Shown: positions 13,460-24,425 of the stretch, piece by piece | Layout: each line of letters begins with the position of its first letter | How positions within the stretch are numbered: the stretch's first letter is position 1 | From: Coniferiporia sulphurascens | Taxonomy: Eukaryota; Basidiomycota; Agaricomycetes; Hymenochaetales; Hymenochaetaceae | NCBI GenBank assembly: GCA_002794785.1 | Contig: NBBA01000004.1 | Coordinates: forward strand, 1 to 64,000 | Direction of reading: 5' to 3' | DNA: 64,000 nucleotides | Notes under the pieces: generated by a model | What the model was told of the DNA's origin: nothing | Database searches by the model: none | What the model saw: only the letters and a program-made list of their open reading frames with translations | Made by a program: the position numbers and the translations under genes

Positions 13460-16052
13460 CGTTCGATCGGATGAGCCTGCACAGGTATATATGGGTGGAC
13501 ATACTCAAAGTTCAAAACTTGACAGCCGGCTCATTAGGGAAATATCCGTGCTGCTGGAATCCTAGACTCCCTTCTCCCTCATTTTCCTTGGATCTATCGT
13601 CGCTTTGTGGACACGTGTGCTTACCCTTCCTTGACAATATTGTTATACCCTCTTCGTCGCGATTGACATCGGCCCTTGTACACCCGGACGATCGCTGCGT
13701 CCATATCTCATAGGTTATTGTATAGTACGACTCACCGACACGATTTCTCATCCCTTGCATTACTCCATAAGTCCTGCTTCTATTTCTCCCCGCTTTCGTA
13801 ACGCCTGTCTTCCTGTTTTCTTTATTGTTTTGCTCTCCATTTGCACTGATAGTCGACCACACATAGTCGACCGCGCTGGCTGTCCTAATGACCGAGGAAT
13901 TCGGTTATATACCATGCCACATTTTATAAATGCATTCCTCTGTATGTATCAGCTTGCTCTTTTCTCCTTTTTTCGCTCACCTGAAACACGACATTACTCT
14001 TTTTATTAACCTGCAAATTTTAACGGTATGACGAACCCTATGATCTCGATAGAATAATAATCTAAATCTGCGTCTAGTTTCCGTACAAGCATTTATGATG
14101 CAAAAGCATTTTCCATACAAACTTATAGACTTCCAATCCAAGGCTATCAGAACCGCGGCGTCTTATGGTTCGGGTTGTTGAAGTCCCGACTCCACGAAAA
14201 CGAACTTGTTCAGTCTCGCTTCCCCTGAACCAAAATTGGCAACTTTACTTGTACGGCGTCAAGATGCGACCGTTCCCTACGAAATACTGCATTGCTATGC
14301 TTTGAAACAGTTTCTTCCATCACACTACGGTTCTCCCGTGTCATGCAGAAATGCTTACATAAGCGAGACGCACCACTTCGAAGGACGGATGCAAATTTGG
14401 GGCTTTGGAGAACCAGCGCACCGGCACATCGGTTCATCGCTGCATGTTCGTTTCCGAACCCAACTCGAGGTTCTCCACGATCATCTGAGGGGAACCCTTG
14501 TTGAGCTGTGTTTTCCCGCGTCATCATGATTTGCGAAAAAAGTGATTTTGAAATCAGGATCTGCAGTGCAGGAGTCAAAGATTTTGATCTTTACAGATCT
14601 CAAAGGCGCCGCAGTCTAAATTGCTCCCGGAAAACTTTGAACAAAAATCGTACAGTGATCTTTGCAGTTGATCGGCCAAAAGATTTTTGATTCAACCTGA
14701 CTCTCTTGCAGGATCATGAACTCACTTTTTGAGAGGCTTCACGCCAGATCAATTGCGGCTGAACGGAGCGTAAGGTTCTCTAGAACCCTTTTCCTCTTCC
14801 TGAGAGTGGGAGCGAGAAATGATGACGGATGTGGTATGCACAGGTATAATGCCCAATGGGATTTCAATATCCCAGCACTACTTCTTAGTTTCGGTGCTTG
14901 TATGTATGTCAGTCCTTGGATGATCGACCGTTGCCGAGCCCGTGGCGTGAAAATATTCTACAACTATACAATTGCGGCCGCGCCGAGGCTCCATCGGCGG
15001 AAGTAATTTTTGATCACCAAACAGTGGCTGTTTGTTTTTTGATGGGACGAAAAGATCAAGAATCAGACTGTTCCGAAGATATCAAAGGGGAGAAGAGACT
15101 GTTCGACGGACTCAAATTCGGCTTGAGCCTTGCATGGGAATTTGTAGAGGATAAGGCTATCGCACACTTTAGTTTCTCGGCTCTCGAGTCTAGTATCATC
15201 AATCATTAATATAAATGTAGCTGACCGTTACTTTGTCAGCGATGTTTTTTACGCTTACCAGTTGAAGCGACGAATCAGGACACATGTGCATTTCCGTAAA
15301 CGATAGTATTTCAAAATGTGTATTCTTTATAGTCACGTATCTCTTCGTCCCTGCAATTTATTCTATGTGGTACTTTTAATTCATCACTGAGAAGTTTGCC
15401 TTTTGAAATATCGACAAAAGTTAATCAAATTTCTAATTACGGCGTGACGATCTTTACTGATAATATTACGAGATAATAAATCACAGCCACATGAGCACGA
15501 GGCAGAAAACCCAATCCCGGCAGGCTTCCTAGGCTTTGTTTCATAGACCGACGGCTGGTCACATCTACGCTCTCAAGCAAACGCCTACCCGATGATTGTT
15601 TTCCTCCGTTAGGTCAGCCAGTTGCGCCGGCGATGTCGCGACAAACCCTCCCTTAGCGCCCCTAGAGGGCAGTGTTCGTCAGATAGCGGTGATTTTTCAG
15701 TGCCTCAAAGCCGCTCAAAGTCAACGGGTTTAAGTTGGGCGATGTGAGCACAAGGCGGATAATGCTAGACCATAATAGATGCTTCGGTTTCCCATACATT
15801 CTCTTGATCGCGCTGACGGCCGTTTTTCAGGAAGCCATCACTCCTGTGCATCTCCTTCCAGCCCGCACGAAGCCGCACCTTATCAATTGATCCACGCTCT
15901 AACAAGCCTGGGAACGAGACCACCTGTCCCATGACCGGTGTACTCAGGTATCGAACTCACATGAACGTAACCCAGAGGAATTTAAGCACCAAACGGGTCA
16001 TCCCAGTCTTATACATTCTTCCGATTGAATCAAAATACCTTTACACAACGGA
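13460..16052. other. Intergenic region with probable 3' UTR, no supported gene
   Basis: After the stop at 13459 the sequence is pyrimidine-rich and then AT-rich. Small frames at 14206-14529, 14716-15006 and 14898-15209 do not assemble into a protein I recognise. Around 14570-14700 short near-palindromes built on AAAGAT/ATCTTT recur, without an identifiable role. Confidence 0.45.
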
Positions 16053-16536
16053 GTCTCAAGGGCCGGGCCTGACCCGGGTTGATTTGGGGTTGAACCCCGA
16101 CCCGACCCGCGGGTCAGGTCAGTAGCGGGTCAGATCACTCCCGAGTCGGTTTCAAGTTGAGCAGCATTTAGCCCAATTATATTAGAACACTGACATCAGT
16201 GTACAGCTCTTTGTATTGGCATTAGTACAATCAAAATTGGCCATTCGTGTATTTGTAATAGGATTTCAACAAAGTGCTATTACTGATACAACTAATCATC
16301 ATTAGCATTGCTAACAGGTTGCTATTAACATCGCTACTAATCGGCATTAGCGTTGTTGCTGTTGCTAACTGGTATTAGTATTGGTACTAATAAAACTTTG
16401 TATCACGGTTGTTACTGGGGCCCGGGGGTCGGGTCAGCAGCGGGTCGCCCGGGGTGAGGTTAGGGGTCAGCCCCAAGCTGGAGGGATCCTGACCCTGACA
16501 ACATCGCCTTGACCCGACCCGACCCGACCCTTGAGA
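16053..16536. repeat. GGGTC-rich element with short terminal inverted repeats
   Basis: Both ends carry GGGTC/GACCC motif tracts. The left edge reads TCTCAAGGGCCGGG, and the right edge, read on the other strand, reads TCTCAAGGGTCGGG, so the ends are inverted copies. The core (about 16150-16410) is AT-rich and made of degenerate repeats of ATTAG/CTAAT and TTGCTAAC-like units. No coding capacity is present. This looks like a non-autonomous, MITE-like repeat or a satellite-type element just upstream of permease A. A target-site duplication could not be identified with confidence. Confidence 0.6.
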
Positions 16537-16710
16537 ACACTACTCTCGCCTCATCGTGTGTGGGGCAGCGGGGCCGAAGGGGTTTCGTTCTTCTGAGCAC
16601 ATTTAGCGAGGCCCTGCTTGTGACCACTGATCGGACTCGTCTCTATACCTCCTTGAGAGCCACCTTGAGTCACTCACCAGAGACATCGAGATAAACCTAC
16701 GGAGAGGAGC

Positions 16711-19700
16711 ATGAAGAACGCGAATGAACCAGACTTGGCTGATGTCAAGGACTCGGAGCACGACGATAGCCTATCCGCGATAGACCCGGTCGCCGAGAAA
16801 CGACTACTACGAAAGCTCGATTTGATACTCCTTCCCCTGTTTACCCTCATCTGTGAGTGGGAATCTTTGTGATGAGGGAGCCATCAGATAAATATTAAGA
16901 TTTTTCTAAAGATGCAACAAACTTTATTGACAGGCAAGTGACGCTCATTAATTCCAAAAATGTTGCTGAGGCTGCAGTTTCAGGACAGCAATAGGTATGT
17001 TTGATTCTGATAACTTTCAATCTCAATCACGAAGACTTGTGAAAGGAAACGCGAAGATCGCCGGTACGTTCAATAGCAAGTCCATTTATTGGGATATACT
17101 TCAATCGTAATTCCAAAGGCCTTGAGCATGATCTCGGAATGGTCGGATTCGATTACAATATATCTCTCACAATATTCTATATCTTCGTGCGTCTTCACTT
17201 ATTGTTTGGCTTCAAGCTAAAAAGTCTTACGCATTATTTGACCGACAATTACAGTACATAGCTGCTGAGATTCCTTCGAATCTTGCGCTCAAGCATTTCG
17301 GCTCATCTTGGCTTGCACTGATGGTGGCAAGCTTCGGTGTTATATCAATCGGAACAGCATTTGTCAAAAACTATACAGGACTTATAATTACGCGTGTCTT
17401 TCTCGGGATTGCGGAAGGCGGCACCCTGGTGCGTTTTGCATTACATTGAAACGTTTTCTTACCCAAAAAATCTCTACAAACGGTAAACCTCACAGAGTGG
17501 ATTAACATACATACTGTCCCGAGTGAGCACAACAAAAGATCCTACTAGTTCTAATCTCGACTATAAGAAACGAAGTATTACCGCCGTACGGAACTTGTCA
17601 TGAGAGTCGGCATATTCTTCGGACTAGCGCCGCCGCTCGCGGGCGCTTGTAAATCTCTGTATTCCTGCCAGCAACTTCACAGGTAACTAATAATAATGAT
17701 TTTCACAGTCGGCGGTCTTTTGGCTTCAGGGCTACTTTCTGTCAATAATTTCGGCATGGTCAAATCCTGGCGAAAGATATTCCTCATTGAAGGTAGATAA
17801 TTTCTACTTTCCCCCATACGCCGCTTATCTCGGCTGTCACTCGCTAATGTGAATTCCTCTCGAGGCATCATCACCACCGGAATCGGCATACTCGGGTTCC
17901 TTATATTCCCTGCAGATCCACAGAGTACGCGAATGCTCAGCAAGTCTGAGCGAGCTCTTGCAATTGCTCGCATATCTGCGGACCAAGTAGTCTCAACGAA
18001 TGGACGCAAGGAGCGCACCACGTTGGAGCTGGTCGGAAGAGCTTTCAGTTTTAATGTAGGTATACTAATCAAGTGATAAAGTAAAACTGTTTCTTATTTG
18101 CAGACGTGTCTTTGCGCAATTTGCTACCTCATGATCAACATTTCATTTCAAGGTTTGAGTCTTTTCATGCCGACTGTCGTTGCTACTTGTAAGTCATGCA
18201 ATCATTCCTTCGCGTTTAACTGTTTTAATCGTCTTAAAATCTACGCACTTTGTGGTAGACGATGAGGTGCAGTGGTGAAGTTCAGGCAAGGTGGGTTATC
18301 AGCGTAAACCGATGTATTTCTAGGGCGAGACCAGCTCCCCTTATATACACGTTCTGTGGGCTAGTACTACTATAACTAACTAGCTCCTATCGTATGGCGT
18401 TATCGTTGCGTTATCGTTTACTTAGTAAGGTGGTTGTTCATATGACCACGTACTATATTTATATCGTTCGTTATATTTATTTAATACTCCCCTTCAAACT
18501 TTTACTAGGCGGAGTAGACTTGTAAAATGTTTGATTAATTCTATTGTTAGCGCTTTCGTCATAATATCAGCCTTTTGCTGTCCAGTTGGAATATATGAAA
18601 CTGATATGGTTTCATTTTCAATATAATCTCGTAAGAAGTCTTTTCGTATATCAATATGTTTTGTTCGTTGTGTATATTTTTGTTCTGTTGAATTTACTAT
18701 TGTTATGGCTGCTTGATTATCGCATAATATTTTCGTAGGTGTATCCAAGGTCTGCAGTACCTCTTCAACGAGTCTTCGTAGCCATATAGCTTCTTTTACT
18801 CCATGAGTTAAAGCTTGTAATTCTGCTTCGCATACTGATAGTGACACTAATTCTTGTTTTTTACTTGACCAGGATGTCGTTGCATTTCCTATTTGGAATA
18901 TATATCCTGATATAGCTTTATGTCCTTCTTGTGTCATTCCGTCTGCGTCGGTATATCCGGTTAACTCGATTGGTTCTTTTCCTCCGAGTATTAGCCAATA
19001 ATCGTTCGTTCCTTTTAAATATTTAAAACAGTGTTTTACTGCATTGTAATGTTCAATACTAGGTTTATTTAAATGCCTAGCAAATTGACCTGTTGCGAAT
19101 GATATGTCAGGTCTTGTACAATCTGCTGCATATCGTAACGCTCCAACCATGTTCATATATGGTATTTGGTTCATGAAGTTTAATTCTTCATTAGTTGGAT
19201 TTTCGAGTGATTTTAACACTTGACCTGGTGTCATTGGTGTTCGTACCGTTGCAGCGTCTTTTAATTTATATTTTTCTATTATATTATCAATATAATGTTT
19301 TTGTCTTAATTTTATGATTCTTTCATCTCGGTTTCTTTCAATTTCGATGCCGAGTAACCAATGTATATCGTTTCCGTCAGTAAATTTTACATGTTTTTCT
19401 ATTTCGTTTTTAAAGGCTTTTATAATTATTAAATTTAAGCCGCATATCGTTATGTCATCGACATGTATGAAAAGTATAAGAATTGTTTTTCCTTTATCTT
19501 TTCTTAAAAATACTGCGTTATCTTGAACTGCTCTTGTTAGTCCAATTCCGATTAATATTTCAGACAATTTTTTATACCATCGTCTGCCTGCCTGTTTTAA
19601 TCCGTATAAGGCTTTATTTAATTTTAAAACTTGTCCAGGTTTTATTTCTATTAGATTTCCTGGTGGTGGTTTTATGTATATGTTTTCGTCTTTATTTAAT

Positions 19701-22700
19701 TCACCATATAAGTAAGCTGATTTAATATCGATTTGGTGAATTTCATAATTGTTTGTTGCGCTCCAACTTAATATTGTTCTTACTGTAGCTAATCGTGCTA
19801 CTGGAGCGAATGTGTCGTTTGAGTAGTAGTCTATGCCTTCTTTCTGGGCAAATCCTTGAACTACTAATCTTGCTTTGTAACGTTCGATTTCTCCGTTTGC
19901 TAATCTTTTTGTTTTGTAAACAAATCTTGTTCCGATTATGTTTGCTTCTTTTGGTGGATCAATGATTTTCCATGTAGATCTTTCGATTAACGTTTTTATT
20001 TCTTCTTTCATTGCTTTGATCCATTGATTTGCGTCAATTCTATTGATCGCTTGTTGATATGAATTCAGATCGCCTATTAATTCCGTATTGAATTGATTGA
20101 ATTCCGTAAGATAAGCGACTGTATTTTGTTCATCAAAGTTTAGACCTAATGATCGTTTTGTTGGTTTAATATTTCTTATTGGTCTTTCATTTGTTAATTC
20201 TTTTATTTGTTCGTTTTGTTTTTCTGTTATATTCTCCCCTTCAATTTTAGATGGTGGAGAATCTAAAAATTGTAGATTTCGTTCGACTGATATTTTTCTA
20301 TTATGATAGGTTCTATGACCTTTGCTTTCTTCGTCAAATCCTAGCCATTGTGCATATTTTCCTTTTGGTTGTAATTTATTTACGTCTTCTTGTCGTATAA
20401 TGCAATATTGGCCGAATTCTTTTAAATCATCAATATTATAATTTTCGTTATATCTTTTGAAATATGGTGTTTTGAATTCAATAGCGCTTTTTGGCGTTCT
20501 ATTGTAGACGTAAGTACTGTATTTTACAGCTTCTCCCCATAGACTGGGTGGTAATTTTGCTTGTAGCAGATTTACTCGTGTATTGTTTAGTATTGTTTGA
20601 TGTGATCGTTCTGCTACACCATTTTGTTGTGGCGTATCGTGGACAGTCAGCTTTCGTATTGTTCCGTTTTTTTCTAAATATTCAGTGAATTGTTTACTTA
20701 AAAACACTGTGTCGTTATCGCTTTGTAATATTTTTATTTTTATATTAAATTGTGTATTGAGCATAGTAGCCCAAGTTGTATAAGCATTTAAACCTTCGTC
20801 TTTTGTTTTTAGTAAAATCATTTTTATCCATCTTGTAGCGTCGTCTACAAGTGTTAGAAGATATTTATATCCTCCTATAGCATGTGTGGATGCTGGACCC
20901 CATATGTCCATATGTATGTGATCGCCGAATTTTTCGGCTAATTTTGAAATTCGTAATTTTGGAATTTGCATTCTTTTAATATTTGCTTCTATGCATATTG
21001 TGCATTGAGTTTCGTCGTAATTTGATATTTTTTGGTTTGTAATTTGATCTTCTTGTAATAATCGTTTTATGTAAGCATAACTTATATGCCCGAGTTTTTT
21101 GTGAAGTTCAAATAATGTTACATTTTTTGTAGCCGCTTGTACATTGTTGTTAAATATACTATACAATCCATTTGTGTTTTTAATTTTACCGCATAAAGAT
21201 CCATTAGGATACTTTATTGTACATTCATTTGTTTTATAAATAAATTCGTAGCCGTCTTGACATAGAAGTCCTTGAGAGACTAATGTCATATTCATTTTAG
21301 GATTGTAGTATACGTTTGATATTTTTATGACGCTCACCGAGTGTCCGTTGGGGATGTAAAGCTTAAGATCCCCTACTATGTTTGCCATAAACGTTGTTTT
21401 GTTTGCGGCCGTTATCGTAATCGTGTCGGTTTTATACGTATTTCGTAGTCGATTTAGATATGGTGTTAGATGTATCGTTGCACCAGTATCGATTATATCC
21501 ATTGATGAATAAATATTGTTAGCAAATTTTTCTGTTGTTATAACATTAATGCTTACGTTTAAATTATTGTCATCCACGTCTTCCATGGCGCTATCATAGT
21601 TTCCGATTTTGTCAAGGAAGTCGTTATACGAATAGATTGGGAATTCTCCCATGTCGAAATCGTTATCGTCGACTTCAGTTATGAATGCTCCGATTTCGCC
21701 TTGGCCGATTACGGCGCTTAATTCGATTCGAGAGCTTGATGCGATGTTTGCTGCTGCTGCTGCTGCGGTATGTTTAGCCTGGGCCGCACTTGCCCCAGTC
21801 GTTGTCGGTGCCGCTGACGCACCCGTTTCCTTCCCTTTTCCTTTGTCGTCGTTCGCGTCCTCTTTTTTCTTCTGGGCTGCCTTCGTCCATTCTGTTTTTG
21901 GCGCCCAGCAATCTCGACTAAAGTGCCCTAATTTGTTACAATTGTAGCACTTAATAACGTGTGATTGTTGGTTAGGGGAATATCCCCCTCGACCTCGTCC
22001 TCGCATATATCCTCCACGGCCTCTATAGCCGCGACCTCGTGGCTGTACACCGCGGCTGTTACCACGTCCGCGGCCCCTAAAATAGGGGTGGTTCCGCTCG
22101 TCCTTGGGCAGGTGGTTAGCCGCCGCTCCTGTTCTCTGATGATTTTTACGCCACCCCTCAAAGGCGTTTCTCAGTGCCGTTAGTAAAAATTGAGGGGTTA
22201 ATTCAATTTCATCTTTGTCCGGATTTGTTTCGTTAATTGTTTTAATATATAACTCACTCTGTGTGAGTACGTATTGATATTGTTCGGGCGTTGCCCTCGT
22301 AATAGCCGATATGTATGTCGACTCTGAAACTTTTACCCCTTGGGCTATTAGTTCCTCGTATTTATTGCTGAGGTTATCGAGCGTTCCATCGAAATGGCTG
22401 ACATGACCTCTGATATCAAAAAGGGCAGCCTCGTTAAAGCCCTTTGTAATTGTTGTCTGGACGTTATATCGTCCGTCAAGCGCTTTGAGTAGCGCTGGAA
22501 TATCTTTGTTAAAATTAAGATAATAAGCCAATATCTTGTCGGGCATAGTGCGCATAATGCCGTTATATAAAGCGCTTGATATACCAGCCTCTCCAGTTCC
22601 TGGGGAGTTAGTGAGCAGGTTACTGTAACCTGCACTCTCGATGGCGCTGCGGACTCTGTAATTCCAGAGTTTGTAGTTTCTATGCCCGTCGAGTTTCTCG

Positions 22701-24425
22701 ATTCCGTCGAAGAATTTCTGGAGTTCCGCGAGTTTAGTTGCCATACTCGGTTCATCTTCCTCGGTATCGTTAGCGTCTGAATCGTCAGGGTCAGATGGCT
22801 CTGATGGCTCACGTGATGGGTTATTTTTGGATTCTTCGGAGTTTTCTTCTTCGTTATCTTTTTTATTATCGTCTTCTTTCTTATCGCTTTCTTCTTCTGG
22901 CTTAATATAAGGATTATCAATTTTAAATTGAGCTTTTTCATTTGGATCTGATATGCCCAAATACGTACTTATTCGGTATCTGATTTCGGATGATTTTCCT
23001 TGATCTGATATTCCTAAATCTTTAGCGTGATTCGTTAGTTCCAGTTTATAATCAGTTCTTATTTTTGATTTTTCGTCTTTGGTAGAATTATCATACCTGT
23101 TTATTCGGTCTTGTATTTGTTGTTCCGTTCCGTTAATAGGTATTTGTCTTAAGTTACATTGAAGTATTAGGTCGACTAACCTTTTGCTATCTTTAGCTTT
23201 TTGAATTTTTTCTTCGAGTTCTTCGATCGTTGATGACTGTGTATACGTTATTTTTAGTTCGTTAGCTATTATTCGTAGTCCTGATAATTTTTGCAAACGT
23301 GTTTGCTCACGAGTGTTTGGTTTCTGTCCGTCAGACATAATTTCGTTATGTGAGGATGTATTTTTTTGTTAATCGTTTCGTTAGTTATAGAGTCAAGGCT
23401 CATAACCTCTTAAAATCTACGCACTTTGTGGTAGACGATGAGGTGCAGTGGTGAAGTTCAGGCAAGGTGGGTTATCAGCGTAAACCGATGTATTTCTAGG
23501 GCGAGACCAGCTCCCCTTATATACACGTTCCGTGGGCTAGTACTACTATAACTAACTAGCTCCTATCGTATGGCGTTATCGTTGCGTTATCGTTTACTTA
23601 GTAAGGTGGTTGTTCATATGACCACGTACTATATTTATATCGTTCGTTATATTTATTTAATAAATCGTCAAGTGCTTCTTAGTGGGCAAATTTAGTAGGC
23701 AGGAGTCTATATTACTACCGATGCGCTTTCATTGACTGCTAACTCTCAGCCACGGTGGAATCTCAACTCCGAACTGTTCCACCATATGTCGTCGGGGCTG
23801 TTTGGGCTTTGTTCAGTGCATACCACAGCTTCCGGATGAAGCAGAGAACGACGCCCATTATAATCTCGGTTCTCCTCATGGTCATTGGCTACGCCATCTT
23901 CGTCGGCACAGATAACTCACACGCACGGTAAGTATATGCGCTAATCGGGTATAATTGGTTTAAGTTTCATGTCCGACCTCAAAGATATGCGGCTTGCTTC
24001 CTCGCCGTGGCCGGCGGTTCTCCGAGTGGGCCGATGTTATTATCATGGGGAACAGATAACGCGGCCCCCGACACAGTTAGAGCAGTTGCAACAGCTATAA
24101 TACCTGGAGTTGGTGCTCTTGGATCTGTCATTGCGTACGTCCCTGGCATTAGCCCAACATTTCTTGACTCAATAAACGTATCATTTTGCACGTCAGCGTA
24201 TGGACCTATTTACCGGCCGACGCACCGAATTATCACCACGGAAACTCGCTCAACCTTTCCACCAGCTCGGTATGCTGTGTTTTCGTCATCATCGGCGCGG
24301 TGTATATCAGGTGGGAAAACGCAAAGCGCATCCGCGGGGAGCGGGACTACCGCTTGGCTGGAAAAAACGCCCGGGAGATTGAGCAGCTGGGTTATTTGCA
24401 TCCTGAGTTCCGCTACCAAATGTAA
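16711..24425 (+). CDS. MFS permease A, Dal5/allantoate-permease type, hosting a copia element in intron 11
   Basis: Fourteen exons splice in frame to 483 residues: 16711-16852, 16912-16933, 16984-16994, 17046-17063, 17119-17186, 17255-17428, 17496-17522, 17576-17648, 17709-17792, 17865-18055, 18104-18188, 23750-23927, 23985-24134 and 24197-24425. The layout is that of anion:cation symporters of the Dal5 family: KRLLRKLDLILLPLFTLI, TNFIDRTAIGNAKIAG, LGMVGFDYNISLTIFYIF, IPSNLALKHFG, then RVFLGIAEGG. Members import allantoate, ureidosuccinate, vitamins or related organic anions across the plasma membrane; the substrate here is unknown. The ends of every exon match paralogue B. Intron 2 uses a GC donor (16934). 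Intron 11 is 5,561 nt because it contains a whole Ty1/copia element; the coding frame is unaffected if the intron is still removed. Whether splicing tolerates the insert is not visible here. Confidence 0.88.
18232..18486 (-). repeat. 3' LTR of the copia element
   Basis: This 255-bp direct repeat matches 23408-23662 except T at 18355 versus C at 23531. In element orientation it begins TATTAAAT and ends TTTTAAGA, not the usual TG...CA. The boundaries are fixed by the flanking AATCG duplication on one side and the polypurine tract on the other. Confidence 0.95.
18487..18495 (-). other. Polypurine tract of the copia element
   Basis: In element orientation the sequence is GAAGGGGAG, directly before the 3' LTR. 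It is the expected primer for plus-strand DNA synthesis. It overlaps the end of the gag-pol reading frame. Confidence 0.8.
18494..23338 (-). CDS. Copia Gag-Pol polyprotein
   Basis: A single 1,614-residue frame without frameshift. The N-terminal 200 residues are charged and contain two SAP-like helical segments, followed by Gag, then a CCHC knuckle (CYNCNKLGHFSRDC, about 463-477). The protease has DTGATIHL near residue 613. The integrase zinc-binding part has H-x4-H (HKKLGH) and C-x2-C (CTIC). The catalytic core is D, D, E: HMDIWGP near 806, SDND near 875, and VAERS near 911, with 35 residues between the last two. Reverse transcriptase starts at WIKAMKEEI and has IHVDD near 1,290. RNase H has YTDADG near 1,462 and the VCEAELQAL and LCDNQAA motifs. 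All key catalytic residues are present, so the polyprotein looks functional. Confidence 0.95.
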   Translation of the reverse strand: MSDGQKPNTREQTRLQKLSGLRIIANELKITYTQSSTIEELEEKIQKAKDSKRLVDLILQCNLRQIPINGTEQQIQDRINRYDNSTKDEKSKIRTDYKLELTNHAKDLGISDQGKSSEIRYRISTYLGISDPNEKAQFKIDNPYIKPEEESDKKEDDNKKDNEEENSEESKNNPSREPSEPSDPDDSDANDTEEDEPSMATKLAELQKFFDGIEKLDGHRNYKLWNYRVRSAIESAGYSNLLTNSPGTGEAGISSALYNGIMRTMPDKILAYYLNFNKDIPALLKALDGRYNVQTTITKGFNEAALFDIRGHVSHFDGTLDNLSNKYEELIAQGVKVSESTYISAITRATPEQYQYVLTQSELYIKTINETNPDKDEIELTPQFLLTALRNAFEGWRKNHQRTGAAANHLPKDERNHPYFRGRGRGNSRGVQPRGRGYRGRGGYMRGRGRGGYSPNQQSHVIKCYNCNKLGHFSRDCWAPKTEWTKAAQKKKEDANDDKGKGKETGASAAPTTTGASAAQAKHTAAAAAANIASSSRIELSAVIGQGEIGAFITEVDDNDFDMGEFPIYSYNDFLDKIGNYDSAMEDVDDNNLNVSINVITTEKFANNIYSSMDIIDTGATIHLTPYLNRLRNTYKTDTITITAANKTTFMANIVGDLKLYIPNGHSVSVIKISNVYYNPKMNMTLVSQGLLCQDGYEFIYKTNECTIKYPNGSLCGKIKNTNGLYSIFNNNVQAATKNVTLFELHKKLGHISYAYIKRLLQEDQITNQKISNYDETQCTICIEANIKRMQIPKLRISKLAEKFGDHIHMDIWGPASTHAIGGYKYLLTLVDDATRWIKMILLKTKDEGLNAYTTWATMLNTQFNIKIKILQSDNDTVFLSKQFTEYLEKNGTIRKLTVHDTPQQNGVAERSHQTILNNTRVNLLQAKLPPSLWGEAVKYSTYVYNRTPKSAIEFKTPYFKRYNENYNIDDLKEFGQYCIIRQEDVNKLQPKGKYAQWLGFDEESKGHRTYHNRKISVERNLQFLDSPPSKIEGENITEKQNEQIKELTNERPIRNIKPTKRSLGLNFDEQNTVAYLTEFNQFNTELIGDLNSYQQAINRIDANQWIKAMKEEIKTLIERSTWKIIDPPKEANIIGTRFVYKTKRLANGEIERYKARLVVQGFAQKEGIDYYSNDTFAPVARLATVRTILSWSATNNYEIHQIDIKSAYLYGELNKDENIYIKPPPGNLIEIKPGQVLKLNKALYGLKQAGRRWYKKLSEILIGIGLTRAVQDNAVFLRKDKGKTILILFIHVDDITICGLNLIIIKAFKNEIEKHVKFTDGNDIHWLLGIEIERNRDERIIKLRQKHYIDNIIEKYKLKDAATVRTPMTPGQVLKSLENPTNEELNFMNQIPYMNMVGALRYAADCTRPDISFATGQFARHLNKPSIEHYNAVKHCFKYLKGTNDYWLILGGKEPIELTGYTDADGMTQEGHKAISGYIFQIGNATTSWSSKKQELVSLSVCEAELQALTHGVKEAIWLRRLVEEVLQTLDTPTKILCDNQAAITIVNSTEQKYTQRTKHIDIRKDFLRDYIENETISVSYIPTGQQKADIMTKALTIELIKHFTSLLRLVKV
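23393..23407 (-). other. Primer-binding site resembling half-tRNA initiator Met
   Basis: Directly next to the 5' LTR, in element orientation, the sequence is GGTTATGAGCCTTGA. Its core, GGTTATGAGCC, is complementary to the anticodon stem-loop of initiator methionine tRNA (GGCTCATAACC) and not to the 3' end of a tRNA. Drosophila copia uses the same half-tRNA priming mode. The assignment rests on remembered tRNA sequence and position; the local tRNA gene is not in the window. Confidence 0.75.
23408..23662 (-). repeat. 5' LTR of the copia element
   Basis: A 255-bp direct repeat of 18232-18486 with one transition. As the upstream LTR in element orientation it should carry the Pol II promoter. It is followed by the target duplication AATCG on its outer side. 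Confidence 0.95.

Larger units (their letters stand above)
18232..23662 (-). mobile_element. Complete Ty1/copia LTR retrotransposon inside a permease intron
   Basis: The element is 5,431 bp, oriented on the minus strand. It has two 255-bp LTRs that differ at a single position, a primer-binding site abutting the 5' LTR, a polypurine tract abutting the 3' LTR and one long gag-pol frame. Flanking AATCG at 18227-18231 and 23663-23667 is a 5-bp target-site duplication, the usual length for copia. The empty site reads through as TTTTAATCGTCAAGTG. Near-identical LTRs and an unbroken polyprotein point to a recent insertion and possibly an active copy. Its reading frame is far more AT-rich than neighbouring host exons. 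Confidence 0.95.

Noticed and set aside
22348..22941. A 197-residue minus-strand frame inside the copia element
   Set aside because: It is an out-of-frame shadow of the Gag region of the polyprotein.
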